Below, piece by piece: positions 1-5,043 of a stretch of 6,696 nucleotides of DNA. Each line of letters begins with the position of its first letter. Position 1 is the first letter of the stretch. The notes under the pieces are model-generated. The model did not search any database. It was not told the origin of the DNA and was given only the letters and a program-made list of their open reading frames with translations. The position numbers and the translations under genes were made by a program. This stretch comes from Thermoproteota archaeon (GTDB lineage Archaea; Thermoproteota; EX4484-205; JAAOZP01), in contig JAOAJQ010000040.1 in assembly GCA_026414125.1 (NCBI GenBank), forward strand, positions 1 through 6,696, in the 5' to 3' direction.

Positions 1-10
1 AGGTGTTACT

Positions 11-238
11 TTGACGTATGTAACCGTATCCGCTAAGATAGATAAAGAGTTGCGTGAGAAGTTGAGAAAGTACGGTATTTCTGTGAGCAAGGTTGTTAGA
101 AAAGCTCTTGAGGAAGAGGTTAGAAGAGTGGAAGAGGAGGAAGTTAAGAAGGCTCTTAAGAGGATCGGGGGAGTTTTGGAGAAGGTTTCCTCCGAAGAGA
201 TCGTTACCCTAATAAGAGAGAGCCGGGAAGAGAGATGA
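11..238 (+). CDS. vapB: VapB-type ribbon-helix-helix antitoxin (pair 1)
   Basis: This is a predicted antitoxin that binds and neutralises the VapC encoded immediately downstream and probably represses its own promoter. The 75-residue protein opens with a short beta strand (VTVSAKID, residues 4-11), followed by two helices (about 12-20 and 25-37), which is the ribbon-helix-helix pattern of archaeal VapB proteins. A long, highly charged Glu/Lys/Arg helix fills the rest and is the likely toxin-wrapping tail. The TTG start follows AGGTG (1-5) with a 5-nt gap and gives the usual N-terminus of the family. The frame is open to the window edge, so an upstream start cannot be excluded. The promoter lies outside the window. 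Its TGA overlaps the toxin ATG by 4 nt (ATGA). Family assignment rests on pattern and context. Confidence 0.85.
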   Translation: MTYVTVSAKIDKELREKLRKYGISVSKVVRKALEEEVRRVEEEEVKKALKRIGGVLEKVSSEEIVTLIRESREER

Positions 239-678
239 AACTGCTTTACGATGCTTCCGCCCTGTTAAACGTCATAAGGCTTCGTAAGCAGAATGCTTAT
301 AGACTGCTTAAGGATTCCTTAATCCTACGTATCGCAAAATATGAAGTCGGGAACGCGTTATGGAAAGAAACCTTACTGCAGAAGAGGATAAGCGTGGAGG
401 AGGCATTTGAAACAATGATCCTGTTAGATAAGGTTTTGAAAATAATGAGGATCGTAGACCTTTCAAACAATGATCTCGCCTTCAAGCTGGCTCATGAACT
501 TCAAATAACATATTATGATGCAGCCTACATAGTTGCGTCAACTGAGAACAATGCTAAACTAGTAACGGACGACACGAAGCTTACTAGAAAAATACAGGAG
601 AATATTGAGGTTACGACTGAAATATTGAAAAAGAAGCCGGAAACATTATCAAGCAACGAGATTCTACATGCTTCATGA
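235..678 (+). CDS. vapC: VapC toxin, PIN-domain ribonuclease (pair 1)
   Basis: This is a predicted Mg2+-dependent endoribonuclease of the PIN family; in this family the usual targets are tRNA, rRNA or mRNA, but the target cannot be read here. The expected acidic quartet is visible: Asp6 in LLYDASALLN, Glu37 in YEVGNALWK, Asp95 in YYDAAYIVAS, and Asp113 in the LVTDDTKL motif. At 147 residues it is slightly longer than a typical VapC of about 130, because of a polar tail after residue 128 beyond the normal end of the fold. The ATG lies inside the antitoxin's last codons (ATGA overlap) behind a GGGAAG ribosome-binding site (225-230), consistent with translational coupling. All catalytic positions are intact, so the pair is probably functional. 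Confidence 0.88.
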   Translation: MKLLYDASALLNVIRLRKQNAYRLLKDSLILRIAKYEVGNALWKETLLQKRISVEEAFETMILLDKVLKIMRIVDLSNNDLAFKLAHELQITYYDAAYIVASTENNAKLVTDDTKLTRKIQENIEVTTEILKKKPETLSSNEILHAS

Positions 679-791
679 AAGAGGGTGACTTGTGGAGACA
701 CAGTACGGAGGCAGCGCTATACTTCCAACGTGGTTGCACATAATTTCTAGCGTGTCAACTAGGAGAGTCGGGAAGTTTAGGCGAGCATTAA
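675..791 (+). pseudogene. Short decayed reading frame after vapC, origin unknown
   Basis: An ATG overlaps the TGA of the first vapC (ATGA at 675-678) and opens a 22-codon frame ending at TAA 741-743. If that stop is ignored, the same frame continues to 789-791. The translation around the stop (AALYFQRG, then FLACQLGE) faintly recalls the helix pair of archaeal HEPN-domain proteins, where a hydrophobic pattern of this kind is followed by a Gln/Glu-rich helix. This resemblance is weak and was judged by eye only. It may be a fossil of a third gene of the operon, or chance. No other gene is visible in the spacer before the flippase. Confidence 0.18.
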
Positions 792-810
792 AAAATCCTG
801 CTTCTTAAAG

Positions 811-819
811 TTTTTAAGT
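811..819 (+). promoter_or_regulatory. TATA box of the flippase gene
   Basis: The run TTTTTAAGT, with the A-rich TTAAAG just before it as a possible BRE, lies about 47 bp before the TTG start. Transcription is predicted to begin near 838-841, leaving a leader of about 20 nt that carries the Shine-Dalgarno sequence. This is read from the sequence only. Confidence 0.5.
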
Positions 820-829
820 TGACATACTT

Positions 830-843
830 CTTTCTTAAGAAAG
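830..843. promoter_or_regulatory. 14-bp perfect palindrome over the flippase transcription start (candidate operator)
   Basis: CTTTCTTAAGAAAG is identical to its reverse complement. It lies 11 bp downstream of the predicted TATA box, right where RNA polymerase should initiate, and ends 3 bp before the ribosome-binding site. A dimeric repressor bound here would block initiation. The binding protein is not identifiable from the window. Confidence 0.5.
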
Positions 844-846
844 CAT

Positions 847-853
847 GAGGGTG
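847..853 (+). promoter_or_regulatory. Ribosome-binding site fixing the TTG start of the flippase
   Basis: GAGGGTG matches the archaeal anti-Shine-Dalgarno consensus and stands 7 nt before TTG 861. The ATG at 845 overlaps it in another frame and stops after seven codons (TGA 866-868), so it is not the gene start. Confidence 0.6.
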
Positions 854-860
854 TTAAGCG

Positions 861-2378
861 TTGCCTGACGACGAGGGCTTAAACATAGCTTCCGTCGCCG
901 CCGGCTCCATATATCTTGTTCTTCAAAACTTTTTCTCAACCGTTATCAGTGTCTTGGGCTATGCTTTCATGGCGAGGGCAATCACGCAGGAGGAGATGGG
1001 TGTTGTAGCGGGGGTTAATCTTCTTCATTCTCTTGTCCAAGTTCTGGTGGACTTCGGGTTGAACACGTCTATCGCGAAGTTTGTTTCAGAGAATATTGGA
1101 CGGAAGACCGGTTATGCGAAGCATGTTTTCTCAGCCCTCGTCTTCAGGCTTCTAACCTCGCTGGCTGTCTTTCTCCTCATGCTGTATTCTTCGAATGCTG
1201 TTTCCCAAGCCTTCTTCGCAACCCCCGGATACTCCAGTCTGCTTACAATAGTTGCCGTAGACATGACGCTTGTTTCCATAGCTTCCCTTCTGAACGGTGT
1301 CCTACTGGGCTCTGGGCGCTTGAAAACCATGGCTTTCTTAAACACTGGCTCCGTCGCAGTCAAATGGGTCTTAATCGTCACACTACTTCTAAAGGGCTAT
1401 GGTTTAATAGGCGTGTTCTATGGCTGGATTGCTGGAAGCCTTGTGCTGCTCACGCTGCTAGTCTTTTCAACTCTCAGGATGATTTTCAAAAGAGGCTCGT
1501 CGGAGGAGCATGGTGTTCTCTGGAGCATGCTGAGATTCTCCACGCCTGTTTACATCGCGTCCATGGTTTCCTTCTTCTACACATGGTATGATAAGGCTCT
1601 CATCCTCGCCTTCCTCCCGCTTCAACAGCTCGGAGTATACAACGTTGCCTACACTGCTTTCTCAGTGTTCGTATCAATTGCTTCAGCAGTAGGCTCGTCG
1701 CTGCTTCCCTTCTACGGCGTGATGTACGGGAGGGGTGAGCACTCAGCCATCTCTCAGGGTGTTAGGCGGGTGAGCAAGTATACTATGCTGCTTCTCTTCC
1801 CGCTTGCACTAGGCTTAGCTTCAACATCTAGACAAGTGTTAATCGTCTTCGCAGGCAGGCAGTATGAGCCGGGGTGGCCAACCTTGACGGTGCTATCCGT
1901 CTTCGGCCTGGTCTACGGGCTTTTCTCAGCCTTCAGCAACCTCCTGCTAGTGTACGGGAGGACTAGGACCATTCTCCTGGTGACGCTTGCCTCAACATTG
2001 CTCAGCATAGGGTTCATGCCTCTGGTATCTTTTCTCAACCTAGTTGGTCTCGCGGTTGTCAAGGGAGTATCGATTCTTCTAAGCTTCCTGTTTTCACTGT
2101 TCTTCTTAAAAAGGATTGTGACCGTTAGGGTCGACACCTTGATTGCTTTCAAGATTCTCCTGTCTTCAATGCTGATGGCAATGGTTGTGCTGGCTGCTCA
2201 ACAGTTGTTTCAGGGAACCCTGTTTCTCCCCCTGCATGTTTTAATCGGTGTCGCAGCCTACGCTCTACTTGTCAAGGGGCTCAGGATTTTGAACAGCGAT
2301 GACGTTGAGCTTATCGAAGGAGTTTTTGGAGAGAGGTTTTCCAAATACTTGGTTAGAATCATGGGGATAAAATCTTAG
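861..2378 (+). CDS. Polysaccharide/lipid-linked oligosaccharide flippase (Wzx/RfbX-like, MVF/MATE superfamily)
   Basis: This is a predicted integral membrane protein that moves lipid-linked sugars across the cytoplasmic membrane. In archaea such proteins serve surface polysaccharide assembly or N-glycosylation, but the substrate cannot be read here. The 505 residues form about 14 hydrophobic helices, roughly at 13-37, 45-66, 89-109, 124-150, 160-178, 182-204, 220-240, 245-283 (probably two), 305-325, 340-365, 369-389, 392-416, 427-447 and 453-474. The first helices carry the family hallmark: an aromatic/Gly-rich helix, then ARAITQEEMGVVAG (residues 38-51), then LVDFGLNTSIAKFVSE (62-77), close to the usual 'DFGL..ai.kf.s' signature. 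A polar cytosolic tail follows residue 475. The length is typical of the family. It is the only non-toxin-antitoxin gene inside the island. No glycosyltransferase adjoins it in the window. Confidence 0.85.
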   Translation: MPDDEGLNIASVAAGSIYLVLQNFFSTVISVLGYAFMARAITQEEMGVVAGVNLLHSLVQVLVDFGLNTSIAKFVSENIGRKTGYAKHVFSALVFRLLTSLAVFLLMLYSSNAVSQAFFATPGYSSLLTIVAVDMTLVSIASLLNGVLLGSGRLKTMAFLNTGSVAVKWVLIVTLLLKGYGLIGVFYGWIAGSLVLLTLLVFSTLRMIFKRGSSEEHGVLWSMLRFSTPVYIASMVSFFYTWYDKALILAFLPLQQLGVYNVAYTAFSVFVSIASAVGSSLLPFYGVMYGRGEHSAISQGVRRVSKYTMLLLFPLALGLASTSRQVLIVFAGRQYEPGWPTLTVLSVFGLVYGLFSAFSNLLLVYGRTRTILLVTLASTLLSIGFMPLVSFLNLVGLAVVKGVSILLSFLFSLFFLKRIVTVRVDTLIAFKILLSSMLMAMVVLAAQQLFQGTLFLPLHVLIGVAAYALLVKGLRILNSDDVELIEGVFGERFSKYLVRIMGIKS

Positions 2379-2431
2379 TGGACGTTCAGCACCACCTAAA
2401 CCTGCTCAGCCGTGTTAAGGTTTTGAAAGGC

Positions 2432-2436
2432 TTTTT
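2432..2436 (+). terminator. Possible T-run terminator after the flippase gene
   Basis: A run of five T residues lies 54 bp past the flippase stop in a spacer with no recognisable gene. Archaeal termination often needs only a T-rich tract. No stem precedes it, so the call is weak. Confidence 0.22.
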
Positions 2437-2456
2437 CATGCGCTAGAAGAACCCGG

Positions 2457-2494
2457 TAAGAAAAAGTTTTAATAATAAGTCATACTTTTTCATA
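2457..2494. promoter_or_regulatory. Inverted repeat around the TATA box of the AbrB-VapC pair (candidate operator)
   Basis: TAAGAAAAAGT (2457-2467) and ACTTTTTCATA (2484-2494) are inverted copies matching at 10 of 11 positions, with the inner 8 bp perfect. The TATA box fills the 16-bp spacer. Occupancy by the AbrB antitoxin or its toxin complex would hide the promoter. The arms are A/T-rich, which makes chance matches easier. Confidence 0.42.
2468..2475 (+). promoter_or_regulatory. TATA box of the AbrB-VapC pair
   Basis: TTTAATAA is centred about 27 bp before ATG 2499, so the transcript is expected to begin at or next to that ATG. This leaderless arrangement is the main reason for choosing 2499 as the start. 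Confidence 0.55.
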
Positions 2495-2497
2495 CTT
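2480..2497 (+). repeat. Tandem TCATACTT repeats with 10-bp period
   Basis: TCATACTT occurs at 2480-2487 and again at 2490-2497, one helical turn apart, between the TATA box and the start codon. Two copies on the same face of the helix would suit side-by-side binding of a small regulator such as the AbrB protein encoded next. Confidence 0.4.
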
Positions 2498-2498
2498 G

Positions 2499-2762
2499 AT
2501 GGTAAGAATGCGCATAAAGAGAAGGATTGGGCCTAAAGGTCAAGTTGTCATACCTAAGATAGTAAGGGAAGCCTTAGGGATTCAGCCTGGGGATGAAATC
2601 ATTATGGAAGTTAGAGAAAAGGAATTACTGGTGAAGCCTGAAATGGATCCGGAGAAGTTCGTCGAAGAGTTTTGCTCCACCGGGAGAAAGAAGCTAACGC
2701 GGAAAATAGACTTAAGGAGGATTATGGAGGAAGAGGCTGAGGACAGGCTTGTCCTACATTGA
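2499..2762 (+). CDS. vapB: AbrB/MazE/SpoVT-type swapped-hairpin antitoxin (pair 2)
   Basis: This is a predicted DNA-binding antitoxin partner of the VapC that overlaps its end. Residues 5-47 carry the classic AbrB swapped-hairpin signature: a basic strand, then GPKGQVVIPK (11-20), then REALGIQPGDEI (23-34), then a strand ending LLVKP. Residues 48-87 form the acidic and basic toxin-binding tail. At 87 residues it has normal length. TTG 2496, ATG 2499 and ATG 2508 are all in frame. ATG 2499 is chosen because the TATA box 27 bp upstream predicts a leaderless message starting there; 2508 remains possible. The TGA lies 14 nt inside the toxin gene. Autoregulation is suggested by the repeats around its promoter. 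Confidence 0.9.
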   Translation: MVRMRIKRRIGPKGQVVIPKIVREALGIQPGDEIIMEVREKELLVKPEMDPEKFVEEFCSTGRKKLTRKIDLRRIMEEEAEDRLVLH

Positions 2763-3156
2763 CTCCAACATCTTCATATACCCGATAATCTATGACCCAG
2801 CATCCGTTCGAGAGGCAGCCCAAGCCAGAGGCTTCCTTCGAGAAATAGCGCTGGGGAAAATAGAGGCCTACGCCTCACCCATCACTTGGGACGAGGTTGC
2901 ATGGGTTGTTCGAAAGATCCTTGGAGTCGATATTTCCCTTAACCAGGGAAGAAAATTCCTGGATTTTCCAAACCTGAAAATCCTACCGGTGAAAAGGACG
3001 ACAGCCCTGAAAGCACAGGATCTGATGGAGGAATATGAGCTTAAACCTAGGGACGCCCTCCACGCTGCGATAGCCTTGGAAAACAAGATAACAACCATAG
3101 TAAGCTATGACGAAGACTTCGACAAAATCAAGGTTGTGAAAAGAATTGAGCCCTGA
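2749..3156 (+). CDS. vapC: VapC toxin, PIN-domain ribonuclease (pair 2)
   Basis: This is a predicted Mg2+-dependent RNase neutralised by the AbrB-type antitoxin just upstream. The PIN acidic residues are Asp5 (YIDSNIFIY), Glu49 (ITWDEVAWVV), Asp102 (KPRDALHAA) and Asp121 in the SYDEDFDKI stretch, all in their expected positions. The 135-residue length is normal. The TTG start is set by GAGG (2739-2742) 6 nt upstream and by the N-terminus, which begins right before the first strand as usual. The 14-nt overlap with the antitoxin makes coupled translation likely, and the weak TTG start would help keep toxin below antitoxin. It is not a close copy of pairs 1 or 3 and belongs to a separate VapC lineage (SYDxDFD ending, shared in outline with pair 4). 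Confidence 0.88.
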   Translation: MSYIDSNIFIYPIIYDPASVREAAQARGFLREIALGKIEAYASPITWDEVAWVVRKILGVDISLNQGRKFLDFPNLKILPVKRTTALKAQDLMEEYELKPRDALHAAIALENKITTIVSYDEDFDKIKVVKRIEP

Positions 3157-3186
3157 AATGATTAGAAGAATTCTTGAAAACACTGA

Positions 3187-3312
3187 GCCAGCATCGCTTT
3201 CAAAAAGCCGCTTGCAACGGAGGACGAGAATCTTAAAAGCGTTGCAGCTAAACACGTTAAAGTATTGTCTTGGAGGGATATTTGGCACATATCATCTATA
3301 AGTAGACCATAA
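3187..3312 (+). pseudogene. C-terminal remnant of a PIN-domain protein
   Basis: The frame that is open from 3187 to TAA 3310-3312 has no plausible start, because TGA 3184-3186 closes it upstream. It nevertheless reads like the end of a VapC: a helix piece (SIAFKK), then PLATEDENLKSVAAKHVKVL, which has the T-x-D-x-x-L motif carrying the last PIN catalytic Asp (codon 3223-3225) followed by the usual final helix and strand. The first two thirds of the domain are missing. Its last codons run into the operator of the next module, so that module probably inserted into, or recombined next to, an older toxin gene. The call rests on motif resemblance only. Apart from this and the operator, the spacer holds nothing else recognisable. 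Confidence 0.45.
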
Positions 3313-3331
3313 GGTTTATAAAATGGTCTAC
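3302..3331. promoter_or_regulatory. 30-bp inverted-repeat operator enclosing the TATA box of pair 3
   Basis: GTAGACCAT (3302-3310) and ATGGTCTAC (3323-3331) are perfect 9-bp inverted repeats separated by 12 bp. The spacer AAGGTTTATAAA contains the TATA box (3315-3322). A third, partly degenerate copy of the right arm, ATGGTATACC (3334-3343, containing the palindrome GGTATACC), follows 11 bp further on. The layout fits cooperative binding of VapB dimers that exclude TBP. The regulator is inferred from context. Confidence 0.65.
3315..3322 (+). promoter_or_regulatory. TATA box of VapBC pair 3
   Basis: TTTATAAA predicts transcription from about 3343-3348, giving a leader of only a few nucleotides before ATG 3353. 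Confidence 0.65.
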
Positions 3332-3352
3332 CAATGGTATACCGATAACCAC

Positions 3353-3583
3353 ATGAGTGTAGTAAGCGTTAAGGTTGATAAGGAAATTAAGGAGAAGATG
3401 ATGAAGTACAAGGATAGGGTAAACTGGGCCCAGGAGTTCAGAAGGTTCATCGAGGACAGGATTAGGCAGCTTGAGGCCGAGGATAACTTCAAGAGGGTTC
3501 TTGAGGCTTTGGAAAAAGCCTCATGGAGCGTGCCAAGGGGGTTTTCAACGAGGAGCGTGAGGGAGGATCGTGATAGTGGCTGA
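3353..3583 (+). CDS. vapB: VapB-type ribbon-helix-helix antitoxin (pair 3)
   Basis: This is a predicted antitoxin and autorepressor for the VapC overlapping its end. The 76 residues begin with the strand VVSVKVDKE (3-11). Two helices follow: KEIKEKMMKYK and, after VNWAQ, EFRRFIEDRIRQLEAE. The 'VNW(A/S)(E/Q)EfRRFIE' segment is characteristic of a widespread archaeal VapB group. The C-terminal 25 residues include the polar toxin-binding tail. An in-frame ATG at 3323 would lengthen the protein by ten residues, but it lies at the end of the TATA box and upstream of the predicted transcript, so 3353 is preferred. The gene overlaps vapC by 14 nt. Its promoter contains the best-formed operator of the window. 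Confidence 0.87.
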   Translation: MSVVSVKVDKEIKEKMMKYKDRVNWAQEFRRFIEDRIRQLEAEDNFKRVLEALEKASWSVPRGFSTRSVREDRDSG

Positions 3584-3965
3584 TTCCTCAGCCATAATAG
3601 CCTTCTTTCTTCGCGAGGAGGGCTGGGGCGAGCTCTCTAAATACATGGCTACAACCATATCTGTAGATCATGTGGTTAAGGAGTTCTATAATTCATTGTG
3701 GAAGGCGGTGAACCTTAAGAGGATAAGCGTTGAAGAGGCTCAACGCGTCTTAGCATTGTTCAAGGACTATGTTAAGAGAAACATGGAGCTTAGGAGAGAA
3801 GAGGAGTATGCGGATAAAGCTTTGGAAATAGCCTTGGAAAATGGGGTAACGATTTACGATGCACTCTACATGGCTTTAGCATTACATGAGAAGATTCCGC
3901 TGCTCACACTTGACGATAAACAACGCTGCATATCTAAGAAACTTGGAATCACAACAATACCGTAA
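3570..3965 (+). CDS. vapC: VapC toxin, PIN-domain ribonuclease (pair 3)
   Basis: This is a predicted Mg2+-dependent RNase of 131 residues, a typical length. The acidic residues are Asp5 (VADSSAIIAFF), Glu38 (HVVKEFYNSLWK), Asp97 (TIYDALYMALA) and Asp115 (LLTLDDKQ). The sequence is akin to the VapC of pair 1: both have an E-x-x-N-(A/S)-L-W-K helix and the KRISVEEA turn (residues 50-57 in both), so the two pairs probably descend from one ancestral module. The GTG start is supported by GGAGG (3562-3566), although the 3-nt gap is short. A second GTG at 3576 would have better spacing but would remove the start of the first strand. The 14-nt overlap with vapB suggests coupled translation. Confidence 0.9.
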   Translation: MIVADSSAIIAFFLREEGWGELSKYMATTISVDHVVKEFYNSLWKAVNLKRISVEEAQRVLALFKDYVKRNMELRREEEYADKALEIALENGVTIYDALYMALALHEKIPLLTLDDKQRCISKKLGITTIP

Positions 3966-4014
3966 ACTAAAAAACGTTAGGTGTACGCTAAAGACAATAT
4001 TGGGTTAAACCAAA

Positions 4015-4021
4015 CTTTATA
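4015..4021 (+). promoter_or_regulatory. TATA box of the decayed AbrB-VapC pair
   Basis: CTTTATA lies about 23 bp before the GTG that opens the dead antitoxin frame, the same spacing as in the live modules. The promoter therefore seems to have survived the genes, and transcription into this region is possible. Confidence 0.35.
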
Positions 4022-4037
4022 GTGCACGCTACTTAAA

Positions 4038-4237
4038 GTGGAAAAGAGTATATTGGAGCTTCAGCAAAGGAGATTGAGATTCCAAAGCAGATTAGATAGT
4101 CCCTCGTAATAGGCAAGAAAATACTTGTTATAAATGCGAGAGGCCGTCCTAAAAAAATCTATTGCCTTTAGACCCCGTTCAGGGATTTAAGAAAGCAGGC
4201 TGAGCTTGCTGCGGAAAAAGAAACATGGAAAAGATGA
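4038..4237 (+). pseudogene. Decayed AbrB-type antitoxin gene
   Basis: Pieces of an AbrB antitoxin are readable in three frames. Around 4079-4096 the motif IPKQIR of the swapped hairpin appears; TAG 4097-4099 then stands where the family has a Glu or similar codon. After the stop come SLVIGKKILVINARG and, after a frame change near 4159, LLPLDPVQGFKK. After another frame change near 4193 comes KQAELAAEKETWKR, ending at TGA 4235-4237. The piece before 4075 is also out of frame with the hairpin. With one nonsense codon and at least three frame changes the gene cannot make antitoxin. The tail still overlaps the toxin ATG exactly as in live pairs. Sequencing error is unlikely to explain this many lesions. 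Confidence 0.72.
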
Positions 4238-4609
4238 TGTTCAATGCCACCTGGAAAAACGACATTATCTTCGCATACTTGAATGGGCATGATCCTGTCA
4301 TGAAGCGACTGAAAGAATCTTCGGAAAGGCTAGATCCGCGTGGAGATTTCGAGCATCAGTCTCGTTGAAATGGAGCTCATCTATAGGAGCGAGAAGAGGG
4401 AGGATGGGCTTCTGAAGGATTTGGCTGTCATCACAGCATTACCTAATGTGAAGTACGTGGCGTTAACCCCAGACATAACGCAAGCGTGTATTTAAGACAG
4501 ACACTTTCTTCGACTCGCATCACGCTGCAACCTTGTTAAACTTGGATGAAAAAATCTCCTTCAACCAAGCCTACGATAAGGTACCGGTCTAACACATATT
4601 AAGCCTGAA
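4234..4609 (+). pseudogene. Decayed VapC toxin gene (PIN domain)
   Basis: Four collinear fragments reconstruct a PIN domain: NDIIFAYLNGHDPV (frame ending at TGA 4366-4368); VEISSISLVEMELIYRSEK onward (from 4340, ending at TAA 4493-4495); TDTFFDSHHAATLLNLDEK (from 4497, ending at TAA 4590-4592); and GLTHIKPE (from 4586). The first catalytic Asp has become Asn (AAT 4243-4245) next to a small insertion. The later acids, Glu at 4367-4369 and Asp in DSHHAA at 4512-4514, remain. The last acid motif reads SFNQAYD where the family normally has an Asp. Loss of catalysis together with three frameshifts shows relaxed selection on both toxin and antitoxin. The live ancestor was an AbrB-linked VapC unlike the other four. 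Confidence 0.75.
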
Positions 4610-4679
4610 ACCTTGCTTAGAAACGGTGAGCGTTGCGAGAGGAGTGAACCAGCGGCAGGATTGGTAAATGGTTAAATCA

Positions 4680-4709
4680 GAATGAATAAGGTTTATATTC
4701 TATTCATTC
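4680..4709. promoter_or_regulatory. 30-bp inverted-repeat operator enclosing the TATA box of the TumE-like module
   Basis: GAATGAATA (4680-4688) and TATTCATTC (4701-4709) are perfect 9-bp inverted repeats separated by 12 bp. The spacer AGGTTTATATTC holds the TATA box. Arm length, spacer length and the AGGTTTATA core match the operator of VapBC pair 3, while the arm sequences are unrelated. It is probably bound by the product of the next gene. Confidence 0.65.
4692..4699 (+). promoter_or_regulatory. TATA box of the TumE-like module
   Basis: TTTATATT predicts a transcript from about 4720, with AGGGTGAG (4721-4728) in the short leader before ATG 4741. Confidence 0.6.
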
Positions 4710-4740
4710 CATCTAGTTTAAGGGTGAGTGTCGGCGAAGC

Positions 4741-5043
4741 ATGGTTGAAGCCTCCGTGCTACTGGAGAAAGTAGCCTTGGCAACCGGCGGGGTTAAGGAG
4801 AAGATTATCGACAAGGGTGTTGCAGATTATCTTAAGACCGGCCTGCTAAAGGTTAACACGGAAATAGCTGAACTATGCAGAAGGCACGGGTTCCCATCCT
4901 CTAATGATATTGAGGAAAAATATATGCTTGGCAGGCTGGGGGAGGAGGATTCTTGGCGTATCTTCTTCAAGCTGAGCCACCTTGAGGAGCTTAGGGAAAC
5001 CCTGGAGAAACTATTGGAGGAGGCGGAGGTTCCTGTTGAATAG
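4741..5043 (+). CDS. Putative antitoxin of the TumE-like module, family not recognised
   Basis: I do not recognise this 100-residue protein with certainty. Context argues for an antitoxin: it is the first gene of a two-gene unit, it has an operator-flanked promoter, and it overlaps the downstream toxin-like gene by 8 nt. The N-terminal 35 residues (LLEKVALATG, then KEKIIDKGVADYLKTG) look like a strand-poor helical region in which conserved 'K.kIIdkgV..yL' recalls the second half of a ribbon-helix-helix or related small DNA-binding fold. Residues 36-55 (LLKVNTEIAELCRRHGF) and 74-97 (a Glu/Leu/Arg-rich helix with heptad-like spacing) look like coiled-coil or toxin-contact helices. There is no Cys/His cluster and no membrane segment. 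The ATG is the only start in frame after TAG 4714-4716, so the start is secure. Confidence 0.6.
   Translation: MVEASVLLEKVALATGGVKEKIIDKGVADYLKTGLLKVNTEIAELCRRHGFPSSNDIEEKYMLGRLGEEDSWRIFFKLSHLEELRETLEKLLEEAEVPVE
5025..5030 (+). promoter_or_regulatory. Ribosome-binding site fixing the TTG start of the TumE-like gene
   Basis: GGAGGT is a full-strength Shine-Dalgarno match inside the end of the antitoxin gene, 5 nt before TTG 5036. A further AGGAGG lies at 5042-5047, after that start. The site supports beginning the toxin at 5036 rather than at the in-frame ATG 4982. Confidence 0.65.

Noticed and set aside
297..485. Reverse-strand open frame inside the first vapC
   Set aside because: It lies wholly within a gene with an intact PIN domain, has no promoter or ribosome-binding site and no family-like sequence. 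The same reasoning applies to the reverse-strand frames at 1112-1381, 1913-2152, 2868-3288, 4991-5341 and 5684-5986.
2496..2498. TTG as start of the AbrB-type antitoxin
   Set aside because: The next codon is ATG, and the promoter spacing predicts the transcript to begin at about the ATG.
3158..3301. 47-codon frame MIRRILENTEP... after the second vapC
   Set aside because: It has no ribosome-binding site or family signal, and a PIN-like remnant is readable in another frame of the same stretch.
3323..3352. Upstream in-frame ATG of the pair 3 antitoxin
   Set aside because: It overlaps the TATA box and operator and would not be in the transcript; the family N-terminus begins at 3353.
4982..5035. 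N-terminal extension of the TumE-like protein from ATG 4982
   Set aside because: The extra residues are Arg-rich out-of-frame reading of the antitoxin gene, while a strong ribosome-binding site points to TTG 5036.
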